Position numbers and translations under genes: made by a program. This document shows positions 46,941 through 53,802 of a stretch of 53,802 nucleotides of DNA, piece after piece (positions within the stretch are counted from its first letter, which is position 1; each line of letters starts with the position of its first letter). The notes below the pieces were generated by a model, which searched no databases, was not told the origin of the DNA, and worked only from the letters and a program-made list of their open reading frames with translations. Origin of the DNA: Variovorax sp. CAN15 (GTDB lineage Bacteria > Pseudomonadota > Gammaproteobacteria > Burkholderiales > Burkholderiaceae_C); contig NZ_JASMRZ010000008.1 of NCBI RefSeq assembly GCF_030462475.1, positions 91,021-144,822 of the forward strand, in the 5' to 3' direction.

Positions 46941-46961
46941 GTTTGGCAAACGTTGCGCAAC
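46941..46961. promoter_or_regulatory. Two adjacent inverted repeats before the FecR gene
   Basis: GTTTG-G-CAAAC (46941-46951) and GTTGCGCAAC (46952-46961) lie side by side, 20 bp before the FecR ATG and just after an AT-rich TTAATAAT stretch. A regulator-binding site is plausible, or overlapping short hairpins in the leader. Confidence 0.45.
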
Positions 46962-46980
46962 AGCTATCACAAAGAGCCAG

Positions 46981-47556
46981 ATGATGAAAAACCTCGTGAC
47001 CGTCCTCGGCGGCCTCGCCCTCGCGGGGGCCGCCTTGCTGGTGCAGGCCCAGACGCCGCCGGCCGCTCCCGCGGCCCCCTCCGCAACCAATCCCGCGACC
47101 GTATCCGCGCCCACCCCAACGCCCGCAGCAGGCACGCCGGCACCGGCGCCCGCGGCCGCAGCCAAGGCCGATCTTCAGGCCGGCTTCGTGAAGTCCGTGC
47201 GCGGCAGCGTCCAGTTGCTCAACGGCGCCGGTGCCGCCCGCACGGCCAGCCCCGGTGACCCGCTGGGCGCGGTGGACCGCATCGTGACCGGCCCCGACTC
47301 CTCTGCCTCAGTGGTGCTTCGCGACGACACGACGCTGGTGGTCGGCCCCTCCTCGCGGCTCGATCTCAAGGAATTCCACTTCGACGGCACCACGCGCGAC
47401 GGCGGCATCCTGCTCTCGCTGCTGCGCGGCTCCATGCGCATGATCACCGGCCTCATCGGCAAGACCAACCCCGATGCGATTCGGGTCGAGACGCAGACTG
47501 CCACCATCGGCATCCGCGGCACCGACTTCATCGTGCAAGCCGACGGCCAGCCGTGA
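46981..47556 (+). CDS. Exported FecR-domain protein
   Basis: 191 residues from a double ATG with AAAGAG nine bases upstream. Signal peptide (VTVLGGLALAGAALLVQAQ), a Pro/Ala-rich linker, and then a FecR domain: FVKSVRGSVQLLNGAGAA, GDPLGAVDRIVTGPDSSAS, DTTLVVGPSSRLDLKEF and IGIRGTDFIVQ. This is a periplasmic FecR domain without the anti-sigma part, so a sigma-regulating role is unlikely. The stop overlaps the OmpA-like gene. Confidence 0.85.
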   Translation: MMKNLVTVLGGLALAGAALLVQAQTPPAAPAAPSATNPATVSAPTPTPAAGTPAPAPAAAAKADLQAGFVKSVRGSVQLLNGAGAARTASPGDPLGAVDRIVTGPDSSASVVLRDDTTLVVGPSSRLDLKEFHFDGTTRDGGILLSLLRGSMRMITGLIGKTNPDAIRVETQTATIGIRGTDFIVQADGQP

Positions 47557-48170
47557 TGAAGCCCATGACGTCCCGCCTGATTCGAATTGCCTCCCTTCTC
47601 GCGGCCGCGCTGCTGGCCGCATGCTCCACACCCGGCACGCGGGTGGTGTTGCTGCCGCAGGCCGACGGCAAGCCATCGGCCGTGGTGGTTCGCGCCAAGG
47701 ACGGCGAGGAGGTGCTCTCCACGCCCTATCAGCGCGCCACGGCCGCGGTCGGCGCCAAGGGCGCACCGGTGGTCGACAACGTCGATCCCGCGAAGGTGCA
47801 GGCGGAGAACAAGCCGTTGTTCGACATGCGCCCGCCTCCGCCGCAGCGCTACACGGTGTATTTCGAACTCGGCGGCACCACGCTGACGCCAGCATCGCAG
47901 CAGATCATGAGCGAGGCGCTGGCGGCCGCCCTGGCACGCAGCGGCGGTGACATCGTGGTCACCGGCCACACCGACACCAAGGGCAGCGGCCCGCAGAACG
48001 ACGAGCTCTCGCGCCGCCGGGCGCAGGAAGTGGCGCAGCTCTTCGTCGAGCGCCAGTTCCCGGCCAACCGTATCGAGGCCGTGGGCCGCGGCGAGCGCGA
48101 CCTGGCCATCCAGACCGCCGACGAGGTGGACGAGCCGCGCAACCGGCGCGTGACCATCGAGGTCCGCTAG
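47556..48170 (+). CDS. OmpA-family lipoprotein
   Basis: 204 residues. Lipobox LLAAC, then a poorly conserved middle, and a C-terminal peptidoglycan-binding OmpA domain (VYFELGGTTLTPASQQ, VVTGHTDTKGSGPQNDELS, ANRIEAVGRGERDL). It anchors the outer membrane to peptidoglycan. The start overlaps the FecR stop (TGATG), so they form one unit. An additional GTG three bases earlier could also be used. Confidence 0.9.
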   Translation: MKPMTSRLIRIASLLAAALLAACSTPGTRVVLLPQADGKPSAVVVRAKDGEEVLSTPYQRATAAVGAKGAPVVDNVDPAKVQAENKPLFDMRPPPPQRYTVYFELGGTTLTPASQQIMSEALAAALARSGGDIVVTGHTDTKGSGPQNDELSRRRAQEVAQLFVERQFPANRIEAVGRGERDLAIQTADEVDEPRNRRVTIEVR

Positions 48171-48195
48171 TCAGACAGGAGCTGCCTGGCCCGGT

Positions 48196-49404
48196 TCAGC
48201 TCAGGATCACGCGCGCGAACTTGCGCTTGCCGACCTGCACCACGTAGCTGCCTGCGGGCAGCTTCAGCGCCTTGTCGCTGACCACGGCGGAGTCGATCCG
48301 CACGCCGCCGCCGTCGATCAGGCGGTTGCCCTCCGAGGTCGAGGGTGCGAGGTTCGCCTGCTTGAGCACCTGGGCGATGCCCAGCGGCGCGCCCGACAGC
48401 GAAACTTCCGGGATCTCGTCCGGCACGCCGCCCTTGCTGCGGTTGATGAAGTCCTGCTCGGCCGCGTCCGCTGCTGCCGCATCGTGGAAGCGGGTGGTGA
48501 TTTCCTTGGCCAGCGCGACCTTGGCGTCCTTCGGGTTGCGCCCGCCCTCGACCTCGGCTTTCAGCGCCGCGATCTGCTCCAGCGACTGGAAGCTCAGCAG
48601 GGTGTACCAGCGCCACATCAGGTCGTCGGAGATCGACAGCACCTTGGCGAACATGGTGTTGGCGTCTTCGCTGATGCCGATGTAGTTGTTCTTGCTCTTG
48701 GACATCTTCTCGACGCCGTCGAGCCCTTCCAGCAGCGGCATAGTAAGGATGCACTGCGGTTCCTGCCCGTATTCCTGCTGGAGATGGCGGCCGACGAGCA
48801 GGTTGAACTTCTGGTCGGTGCCGCCCAGTTCCAGGTCGCTCTTGAGCGCGACCGAGTCGTAGCCCTGCATCAGCGGGTAGAGGAATTCGTGCACCGAGAT
48901 CGACTGGCCAGCCTTGAAGCGCTTGTTGAAGTCGTCGCGCTCCATCATCCGGGCCACCGTGTACTTGGCGGCGAGCTGGATCATGCCGCGGGCGCCCAGG
49001 GGGTCGCTCCATTCGGAGTTGTAGCGGATCTCGGTCTTCTCGGGGTCCAGCACCAGGCTGGCCTGCTTGTAGTAGGTCTGGGCGTTGGCCTCGATCTGCT
49101 CGCGAGTGAGCGGCGGGCGGGTGCTGTTGCGGCCGGAGGGGTCGCCGATGGTGGTGGTGAAGTCGCCGATCAGGAAGATCACCCGGTGGCCCAGGTCCTG
49201 CAACTGGCGCATCTTGTTGAGCACCACGGTGTGGCCGATGTGAATGTCCGGCGCGGTCGGGTCCAGGCCCAGCTTGATGCGCAGCGGGGTTCCTGTCGCT
49301 TCGGAGCGCTGGAGCTTGCGCACCCATTCGTCCTGCGGCAGCAGCTCGTCGGCGCCCCGGAGGGAGATTTCGAGCGCGCGTCCTACACTATTCGAGAGGC
49401 TCAT
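48196..49404 (-). CDS. tyrS: Tyrosyl-tRNA synthetase
   Basis: 402 residues, full length. Class I motifs HIGH (in PDIHIGHT) and KMSKS are intact, and the C-terminal S4-like RNA-binding domain ends in [16 protein letters not shown]. The HIGH version and length fit the second bacterial TyrRS type (TyrZ-like). It is divergent from the M23 peptidase gene. Confidence 0.97.
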   Translation of the reverse strand: MSLSNSVGRALEISLRGADELLPQDEWVRKLQRSEATGTPLRIKLGLDPTAPDIHIGHTVVLNKMRQLQDLGHRVIFLIGDFTTTIGDPSGRNSTRPPLTREQIEANAQTYYKQASLVLDPEKTEIRYNSEWSDPLGARGMIQLAAKYTVARMMERDDFNKRFKAGQSISVHEFLYPLMQGYDSVALKSDLELGGTDQKFNLLVGRHLQQEYGQEPQCILTMPLLEGLDGVEKMSKSKNNYIGISEDANTMFAKVLSISDDLMWRWYTLLSFQSLEQIAALKAEVEGGRNPKDAKVALAKEITTRFHDAAAADAAEQDFINRSKGGVPDEIPEVSLSGAPLGIAQVLKQANLAPSTSEGNRLIDGGGVRIDSAVVSDKALKLPAGSYVVQVGKRKFARVILS

Positions 49405-49462
49405 GGATGTAACAGATTCGGCCTTTACGGGCTTTTTTGGCTGATTTTTGGGGTGCCGAAGC

Positions 49463-49468
49463 TATACT
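49463..49468 (+). promoter_or_regulatory. -10 box upstream of the M23 peptidase gene
   Basis: TATACT, with an imperfect -35 (GCTGAT at 49440, spacer 17). It lies about 120 bp before the M23 start. Confidence 0.45.
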
Positions 49469-49483
49469 CGGCCCGACTTTTCT

Positions 49484-49511
49484 AGCGCCGAATTCTAAGC
49501 GGCGCTTTTTT
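49484..49511 (+). terminator. Intrinsic terminator in the leader of the M23 peptidase gene
   Basis: AGCGCCG and CGGCGCT form a 7-bp stem around AATTCTAAG, followed by six T. It begins only about 10 bp after the start site expected from the -10 box, so transcripts would end early or be attenuated. Confidence 0.7.
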
Positions 49512-49589
49512 CCGCACCGTCTCCTGCCGCCCTGAACGTTACTGGGCCTTGCAGCACGGACCTGCAGAACCTGAGCTGGAATTCAAAGT

Positions 49590-50930
49590 TTGATCAACGG
49601 CATTCTTGCCGCCGAGGAGCTTCTCGCTTCTCGCGTGGCCTATACATTCCGGACGTACCCCAGGCAGATCACCGCGGTCATCGCCGCCGCGCTGCTGAGC
49701 GCCGGCACCCTCGCGGTGGCATCGCTCGGTCCGGACGCATCCGACCTCCCGGTCCACCAGATCCTCGAAGCCACGACGCCCGTCTCGTTCGCCGACCAGA
49801 GCGACTCGCTCGAAAGCTTCAGCTTCACCCTCTTCCGCACCGACGTCACCCGCTCCAGCGACACGGCCGATGCGCTCATGAAGCGCCTGGGCATTTCCGA
49901 CCCGGCAGCCACCGCCTTCGTGCGCGGCAGCGTCGAGGCCCGCAACGCGCTCTTCTCGCGCGCCGGCCGCACCGTGACGGCCGAGGCCACGCAGGAAAAC
50001 CAGCTCAAGAAGCTCAGCGCCCGCTGGATTCCCGACGGCGACGGCGGCTTCAAGCGCTTCGTCATCGAGCGCACACCCACCGGCTTCGCCGGCGTGACCG
50101 AGCGCGATTCGCTCACCCCGGGCACGCGCCTGGCCAGCGGCACCATCCGCACCTCGCTGTTTGCCGCCACCGACGACTCGCGCATCCCCGATGCCGTGGC
50201 GAGCCAGCTGGCCGACATCTTTGCGGGCGACGTCGACGTGCGCAACCTGCGCAAGGGCGACCGTTTCGCCGTGGTGTACGAAACCTTCGAAGCCGACGGG
50301 CAGGCACTGCGCAGCGGCCGCGTGCTCTCGGCGGAGTTCGAGAACAACGGCAAGGTCCACCAGGCCGTCTGGTTCCAGCCCCCGGGCCAGAAGGGCAGCT
50401 ACTACCGCCCGAACGGCGACAGCCTGCGCAAGGCCTACCTGGCGACGCCGGTCGAGTTCTCGCGCGTGTCCAGCGGCTTCGCGATGCGCATGCATCCGAT
50501 CCTGAACAGCTGGCGCCAGCACAACGGCATCGACTACGCGGCACCTACCGGCACCTCGGTACGCTCGGTCGGCGACGGCACGGTCGATTTCGCCGGCACG
50601 CAGAACGGCTACGGCAACATCGTCATCATCAACCACCGCAACAACCAGCAGACGGCGTATGCGCACCTGAGCCGAATCGACGTCAAGGCCGGCCAGGCCG
50701 TCAGCCAGGGCCAGACCATCGGCGCTGTGGGCTCCACCGGCTGGGCGACCGGCCCGCATCTGCACTTCGAGTTCCGCGTGGGCGGTGTCTATCAAAACCC
50801 GGCCTCCATCGCCCAGGAAGGCGGCGCACCGATCACCGCCGCCATGCGTCCGGCCTTCGAGCGCATCGCCTCGGGCGCGCGCACCGAACTGGCAGCGGCC
50901 TTTTCCATCATCCAGGCCAGCGCCGACTGA
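49590..50930 (+). CDS. M23 family peptidoglycan peptidase
   Basis: 446 residues from a TTG. One N-terminal membrane segment (QITAVIAAALLSAGTLAVA), a linker domain, then a LytM/M23 domain with HNGIDYAAPTGT (H-x3-D) and the second zinc site HLHFEF. The complete HxxxD/HxH set indicates an active metallo-endopeptidase that cleaves peptide crosslinks, similar to MepM. No good Shine-Dalgarno precedes the TTG; an in-frame later start cannot be excluded. It is 10 bp before anmK. Confidence 0.92.
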   Translation: MINGILAAEELLASRVAYTFRTYPRQITAVIAAALLSAGTLAVASLGPDASDLPVHQILEATTPVSFADQSDSLESFSFTLFRTDVTRSSDTADALMKRLGISDPAATAFVRGSVEARNALFSRAGRTVTAEATQENQLKKLSARWIPDGDGGFKRFVIERTPTGFAGVTERDSLTPGTRLASGTIRTSLFAATDDSRIPDAVASQLADIFAGDVDVRNLRKGDRFAVVYETFEADGQALRSGRVLSAEFENNGKVHQAVWFQPPGQKGSYYRPNGDSLRKAYLATPVEFSRVSSGFAMRMHPILNSWRQHNGIDYAAPTGTSVRSVGDGTVDFAGTQNGYGNIVIINHRNNQQTAYAHLSRIDVKAGQAVSQGQTIGAVGSTGWATGPHLHFEFRVGGVYQNPASIAQEGGAPITAAMRPAFERIASGARTELAAAFSIIQASAD

Positions 50931-50940
50931 CCTCCCGGCG

Positions 50941-52071
50941 ATGGCGGCCGAGGAACTTTTCATCGGCCTCATGTCGGGCACCTCGCTCGACGGTGTCGAT
51001 GGCGTGCTCGCCGACTTTTCAGGCGGCCGCATCTCGGTACAGTCCTACGCCACCGCCCCCTTTCCGGCGGCACTGCGCGCCGAGCTGCTCGCGCTGAACA
51101 CGCCGGGCGACAACGAACTGCACCACGCGGCACTGGCCGGCAACGCGCTGGCACGCGCCTACGCCAGCGTCGTCGCAAGGTTGCTGGCCGACAGCGGCAC
51201 CGAGGCCCGCGCGGTCACCGCGATCGGCGCGCATGGCCAGACCGTGCGGCACCGGCCGCTCGAGTTCGACGAGGTCGGCTACACGCTCCAGATCAACAAC
51301 CCCTCGCTGCTGGCCGAGCTGACCAGCATCGACGTGGTGGCCGACTTCCGCAGCCGCGACCTCGCGGCCGGCGGCCAGGGCGCGCCGCTGGTGCCGGCAT
51401 TCCACCGCGCGCTGTTCGCCAGGCCCGACGAGACGGTCGCGGTGCTGAACATCGGCGGCATCTCCAACCTGAGCCTGCTGCCGGCCACCAGCCGGCCGGA
51501 GGGCCCGGCCACCGTGCTCGGGTTCGACTGCGGCCCCGGCAATGCACTGATGGACCACTGGTGCCAGGCCCACCGGGGCCAGCCCTTCGACCACGCCGGT
51601 CGGTGGGCGGCCAGCGGCAAGGTGCTGCCCGACCTGCTCGCGCAGTTTCTGGCCGACCCGTATTTCGACCGGACGCCGCCCAAGAGCACCGGCCGCGACC
51701 TGTTCAATCCGGCTTGGCTCGCGGCACAGTTCGGAACCACCGCCATGGCGCCCGAAGACGTGCAGGCCACGCTGGCAGAGCTGACCGCCCACGCCTGCGC
51801 GGCGGATCTCAAGAGCTATGGAAAAGATAGCAAGCTGCTGATCGTCTGCGGCGGCGGCGCGCTGAACGACCACCTGCTCAACCGGCTGCGCGCCCTGTTG
51901 CCCGGCGTGACGGTCGCGGCTTCGACCGATCACGGCCTGCCGCCGCTGCAGGTCGAGGCCGCCGCCTTCGCCTGGCTTGCCCGCGCGAGCGTGCGTCGCG
52001 AGCCCGGCAATCTCCCCAGCGTGACCGGCGCGCGCGGCGCCAGGGTGCTGGGCGCGATCTACCCCGCCTGA
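50941..52071 (+). CDS. anmK: Anhydro-N-acetylmuramic acid kinase
   Basis: 376 residues. The ATP motif GLMSGTSLDGVD, AIGAHGQTVRH, DFRSRDLAAGGQGAPLVP, NIGGISNLS and GFDCGPGN are all characteristic of AnmK. It phosphorylates anhMurNAc in cell-wall recycling to MurNAc-6-P. It follows the M23 peptidase gene by ten bases, a sensible functional pair. Its stop is five bases from that of the convergent exporter gene. Confidence 0.95.
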   Translation: MAAEELFIGLMSGTSLDGVDGVLADFSGGRISVQSYATAPFPAALRAELLALNTPGDNELHHAALAGNALARAYASVVARLLADSGTEARAVTAIGAHGQTVRHRPLEFDEVGYTLQINNPSLLAELTSIDVVADFRSRDLAAGGQGAPLVPAFHRALFARPDETVAVLNIGGISNLSLLPATSRPEGPATVLGFDCGPGNALMDHWCQAHRGQPFDHAGRWAASGKVLPDLLAQFLADPYFDRTPPKSTGRDLFNPAWLAAQFGTTAMAPEDVQATLAELTAHACAADLKSYGKDSKLLIVCGGGALNDHLLNRLRALLPGVTVAASTDHGLPPLQVEAAAFAWLARASVRREPGNLPSVTGARGARVLGAIYPA

Positions 52072-52076
52072 GCCGG

Positions 52077-53504
52077 TCAGCCCTGGCCGGAGACCTCCGG
52101 CTGCGCCGGGTGCGGCGCGCGCACCTCCGACGGCAGATGCCAGAAGATCAGCGCAGAAGCGATCGTGATCAACCCCATGCTCGCGAAAGTCGCCTGGAAG
52201 GCATCCAGCGTGTGGACCGGTGTGTCGGTTCCAAAGACGCCGTTGTACCCAGCCAGCACCGCGCCCGCGGCGGCCACGCCCATGCTCATCGCGAGCATCT
52301 GCACCATCGACAGCAGGCTGTTGCCACTGCTGGCCATGCTGCCGTCCAGATCCTTCAGCGTGATGGTGTTCATGGCCGTGAACTGGAGCGAATTTACCGC
52401 GCCGAAAGCCAGCAGCTGCAGCAGGTGCAGCGCCATCGGCTGGCCCGGCGCCGTGAGCCCGAAGCTGGCCATGGTGCAGCCCACGAGGATGGTGTTGACC
52501 ACCAGCACCTTGCGATAGCCGTGGCGCGTGATCAGCGGCGTGGCGAAGCGCTTCATTGCCATGCCGGCCAGCGCGATCGGCAGCATCATCAGCCCGGCGT
52601 GAACCGGTGAATAGCCCATCGACACCTGCAGCAGCAGCGGCACCAGGAAGGGCATGCAACTGCTGCCCAGCCGCGAGAACAGATTGCCGATCAGCCCGAT
52701 GCTGAGCGTCGACACGTGGAAGAGCGAGGGCGCGAACAGCGGCTCGGGCGTGCGCGCGGCGCGCAGCCAGTAGCCAGCGATGCTCGCGAAGCCGAAGATG
52801 AGCACGACCATCACGCCGCCCTGGCGCAGGCCCACGCCGTCCAGGGAGAGCGAGATCGCCACCATGCCGAAGGCCAGCATCGCGTAGCCCACGCTGTCGA
52901 AGCGCTTGAGCACCGCGCCGCGCAGGTCGGGCATGTAGCGCAGCGTGGCGATGCAGCCCAGCAGCCCCACGGGCACGTTGATCAGGAAGATCCAGTGCCA
53001 GGAGGCGTACTGCACCAGCCAGCCGCCCAGCGTGGGGCCCAGCAGCGGCCCGATGAGGCCCGGGATCGCGACGAAGCTCATCGCCTGCAGGAACTGCCCG
53101 CGCGGCACGGTGCGCAGCAGCGCCAGCCGCCCCACGGGCAGCAGCAGCGCGCCACCCAGCCCCTGCACCACCCGCGCGGCCACAAGTTGGCCCAGGCCGT
53201 GCGAAAGCGCGCACAGCACCGATCCGGCGGCGAAGAGCACGATGGCCGAGAAGAAGACACGCCGCGTGCCGAAGCGGTCGGCGATCCAGCCCGAGGCGGG
53301 GATCAGCATCGCCATGGTGAGCGCATAGGCCACCACCACCGACTGCATGCGCAGCGGGCTCTCGCCCAGGCTCGCGGCCATCGCCGGCAACGCCGTGTTG
53401 ATGATGGTGGCGTCCAGCGTCTGCATGAAGAAGCCGACGGCGACGAGCCACAGCAGGCTCCTGCGGACGGGTTGATCGGCGGGCTCAGCCTCGGGAGTTG
53501 TCAT
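52077..53504 (-). CDS. MFS exporter of the DHA2 (EmrB/QacA-like) class
   Basis: 475 residues, predicted 14 membrane segments. Motif C-like and motif A features: DATIINTALPAMAASLG, SGWIADRFGTRR and GPLLGPTLGGWLVQ. The family exports drugs by proton antiport; the MdtD branch is similar. No substrate is readable. The start is the ATG at MTTPEAEP; the longer frame runs on through the adjoining IS end. It lies 53 bp downstream of the transposase stop in the same direction. Confidence 0.92.
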   Translation of the reverse strand: MTTPEAEPADQPVRRSLLWLVAVGFFMQTLDATIINTALPAMAASLGESPLRMQSVVVAYALTMAMLIPASGWIADRFGTRRVFFSAIVLFAAGSVLCALSHGLGQLVAARVVQGLGGALLLPVGRLALLRTVPRGQFLQAMSFVAIPGLIGPLLGPTLGGWLVQYASWHWIFLINVPVGLLGCIATLRYMPDLRGAVLKRFDSVGYAMLAFGMVAISLSLDGVGLRQGGVMVVLIFGFASIAGYWLRAARTPEPLFAPSLFHVSTLSIGLIGNLFSRLGSSCMPFLVPLLLQVSMGYSPVHAGLMMLPIALAGMAMKRFATPLITRHGYRKVLVVNTILVGCTMASFGLTAPGQPMALHLLQLLAFGAVNSLQFTAMNTITLKDLDGSMASSGNSLLSMVQMLAMSMGVAAAGAVLAGYNGVFGTDTPVHTLDAFQATFASMGLITIASALIFWHLPSEVRAPHPAQPEVSGQG

Positions 53505-53547
53505 GGCGCGAAAGGAAACGGGAACGAAAAAGCCGCCCGAAGGCCAA

Positions 53548-53578
53548 TGCCGCTCAGTTAATTCTGAGCGGCATTTTT
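53548..53578 (+). terminator. Perfect hairpin with T-run between IS4 transposase and exporter
   Basis: TGCCGCTCAG and CTGAGCGGCA form a 10-bp stem around TTAATT, then five T on the plus strand. The hairpin carries the last codons and stop of the transposase on the other strand. It could be a transcription terminator or part of the IS end. Confidence 0.65.
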
Positions 53579-53802
53579 CTTGATGAGGTACTGCGTCTTG
53601 GTCATGCGAACGGCGCGAGGATATCGGCGTTCGCTGCGGCGGGGTGGAAGGACGAAGCGGCGGATGTTCTGGCGCATGGCGCGCAGCTTGGCGGGGATCG
53701 CACCGGGCGCAGTGCTGCTCGAACTCCAGAGCCACTCGTCGACGATGTAGCGCAAGGCCGTGATGAAGCTGATGCGACAAGGCTCGAGCTTGGCTTCGTC
53801 GG
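53558..53802 (-). mobile_element. IS4-family transposase, C-terminal fragment (cut by the window edge)
   Basis: The minus-strand frame is open to the right edge. The C-terminus is typical of IS4-type transposases: LRYIVDEWLW, PGAIPAKLRAMRQNIRRF and LPPRRSERRYPRAV, ending at a stop in the hairpin. Only about 80 residues are seen. I cannot say if the element is intact beyond the window. It lies just upstream of the exporter gene, in the same direction. Confidence 0.8.

Overview
The window is a GC-rich (about two-thirds G+C), densely coding piece of a bacterial chromosome. The gene set (M61 peptidase, ruvA/ruvB, phoH-ybeY, AlkK-type ligases, many acyl-CoA dehydrogenases, an SCO/PCuAC copper module) and the protein sequences look like Burkholderiales, most likely Comamonadaceae of the Variovorax type. 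This is a judgement from recognised proteins, not from a database search. I see no prophage, CRISPR array or rRNA. The only mobile element is the C-terminal end of an IS4-type transposase at the right edge.

Layout. 1-5.5 kb: 3' part of an M61 peptidase, a DUF2325 protein, an enoyl-CoA hydratase, and an ECF sigma factor with a membrane anti-sigma factor that carries a hexanucleotide repeat. 5.5-9.7 kb: a VWA-domain exported protein, tRNA-Met(CAT) with its own promoter and terminator, a copper module (DUF2946, SCO, PCuAC) and a small protein made of two duplicated units. 10.5-12.9 kb: an AlkK-like acyl-CoA ligase divergent from a nitroreductase. 13-17.2 kb: a phosphodiesterase, small membrane protein, AraC regulator, DMT exporter and diguanylate cyclase. 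17.2-22 kb: thiolase and an HSD10-like dehydrogenase, divergent from a large ATP-dependent LuxR regulator of the MalT/AlkS class. 22.2-24.6 kb: two paralogous proteins with three AP2-like repeats each, and a small unknown. 24.6-30.9 kb: acyl-CoA dehydrogenase, acyl-CoA ligase, alpha-methylacyl-CoA racemase-type protein and a pair of acyl-CoA dehydrogenases. 31-34 kb: an LpxH-like phosphatase and a fatty-acid hydroxylase fused to a YhhN/TMEM86 domain. 34.1-44 kb: ruvB-dmeF and ruvA on the minus strand, separated by a tightly coupled seven-gene plus-strand operon of phospholipid-type enzymes. 44-52 kb: phoH-ybeY, dtd with a CDF transporter, FecR/OmpA pair, tyrS, M23 peptidase-anmK. 52-53.8 kb: a DHA2 exporter and the IS remnant.

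The strongest undescribed signal is a shared DNA element (minus-strand consensus CGTCNNNTYCGACGATG) found four times, each 54-72 bp upstream of the first gene of a minus-strand acyl-CoA catabolic unit. One copy lies in the divergent region of the large LuxR/MalT-type regulator gene. Together these suggest a local regulon: a dedicated activator, two acyl-CoA ligases, an alpha-methylacyl-CoA racemase, three acyl-CoA dehydrogenases (two of them a likely heteromer), an HSD10-like dehydrogenase and a thiolase. That is a plausible pathway for methyl-branched or side-chain acyl substrates. Other notable points are the hydroxylase-YhhN fusion, the phospholipid operon with two unusual fusion enzymes, and the stand-alone triple AP2 proteins.
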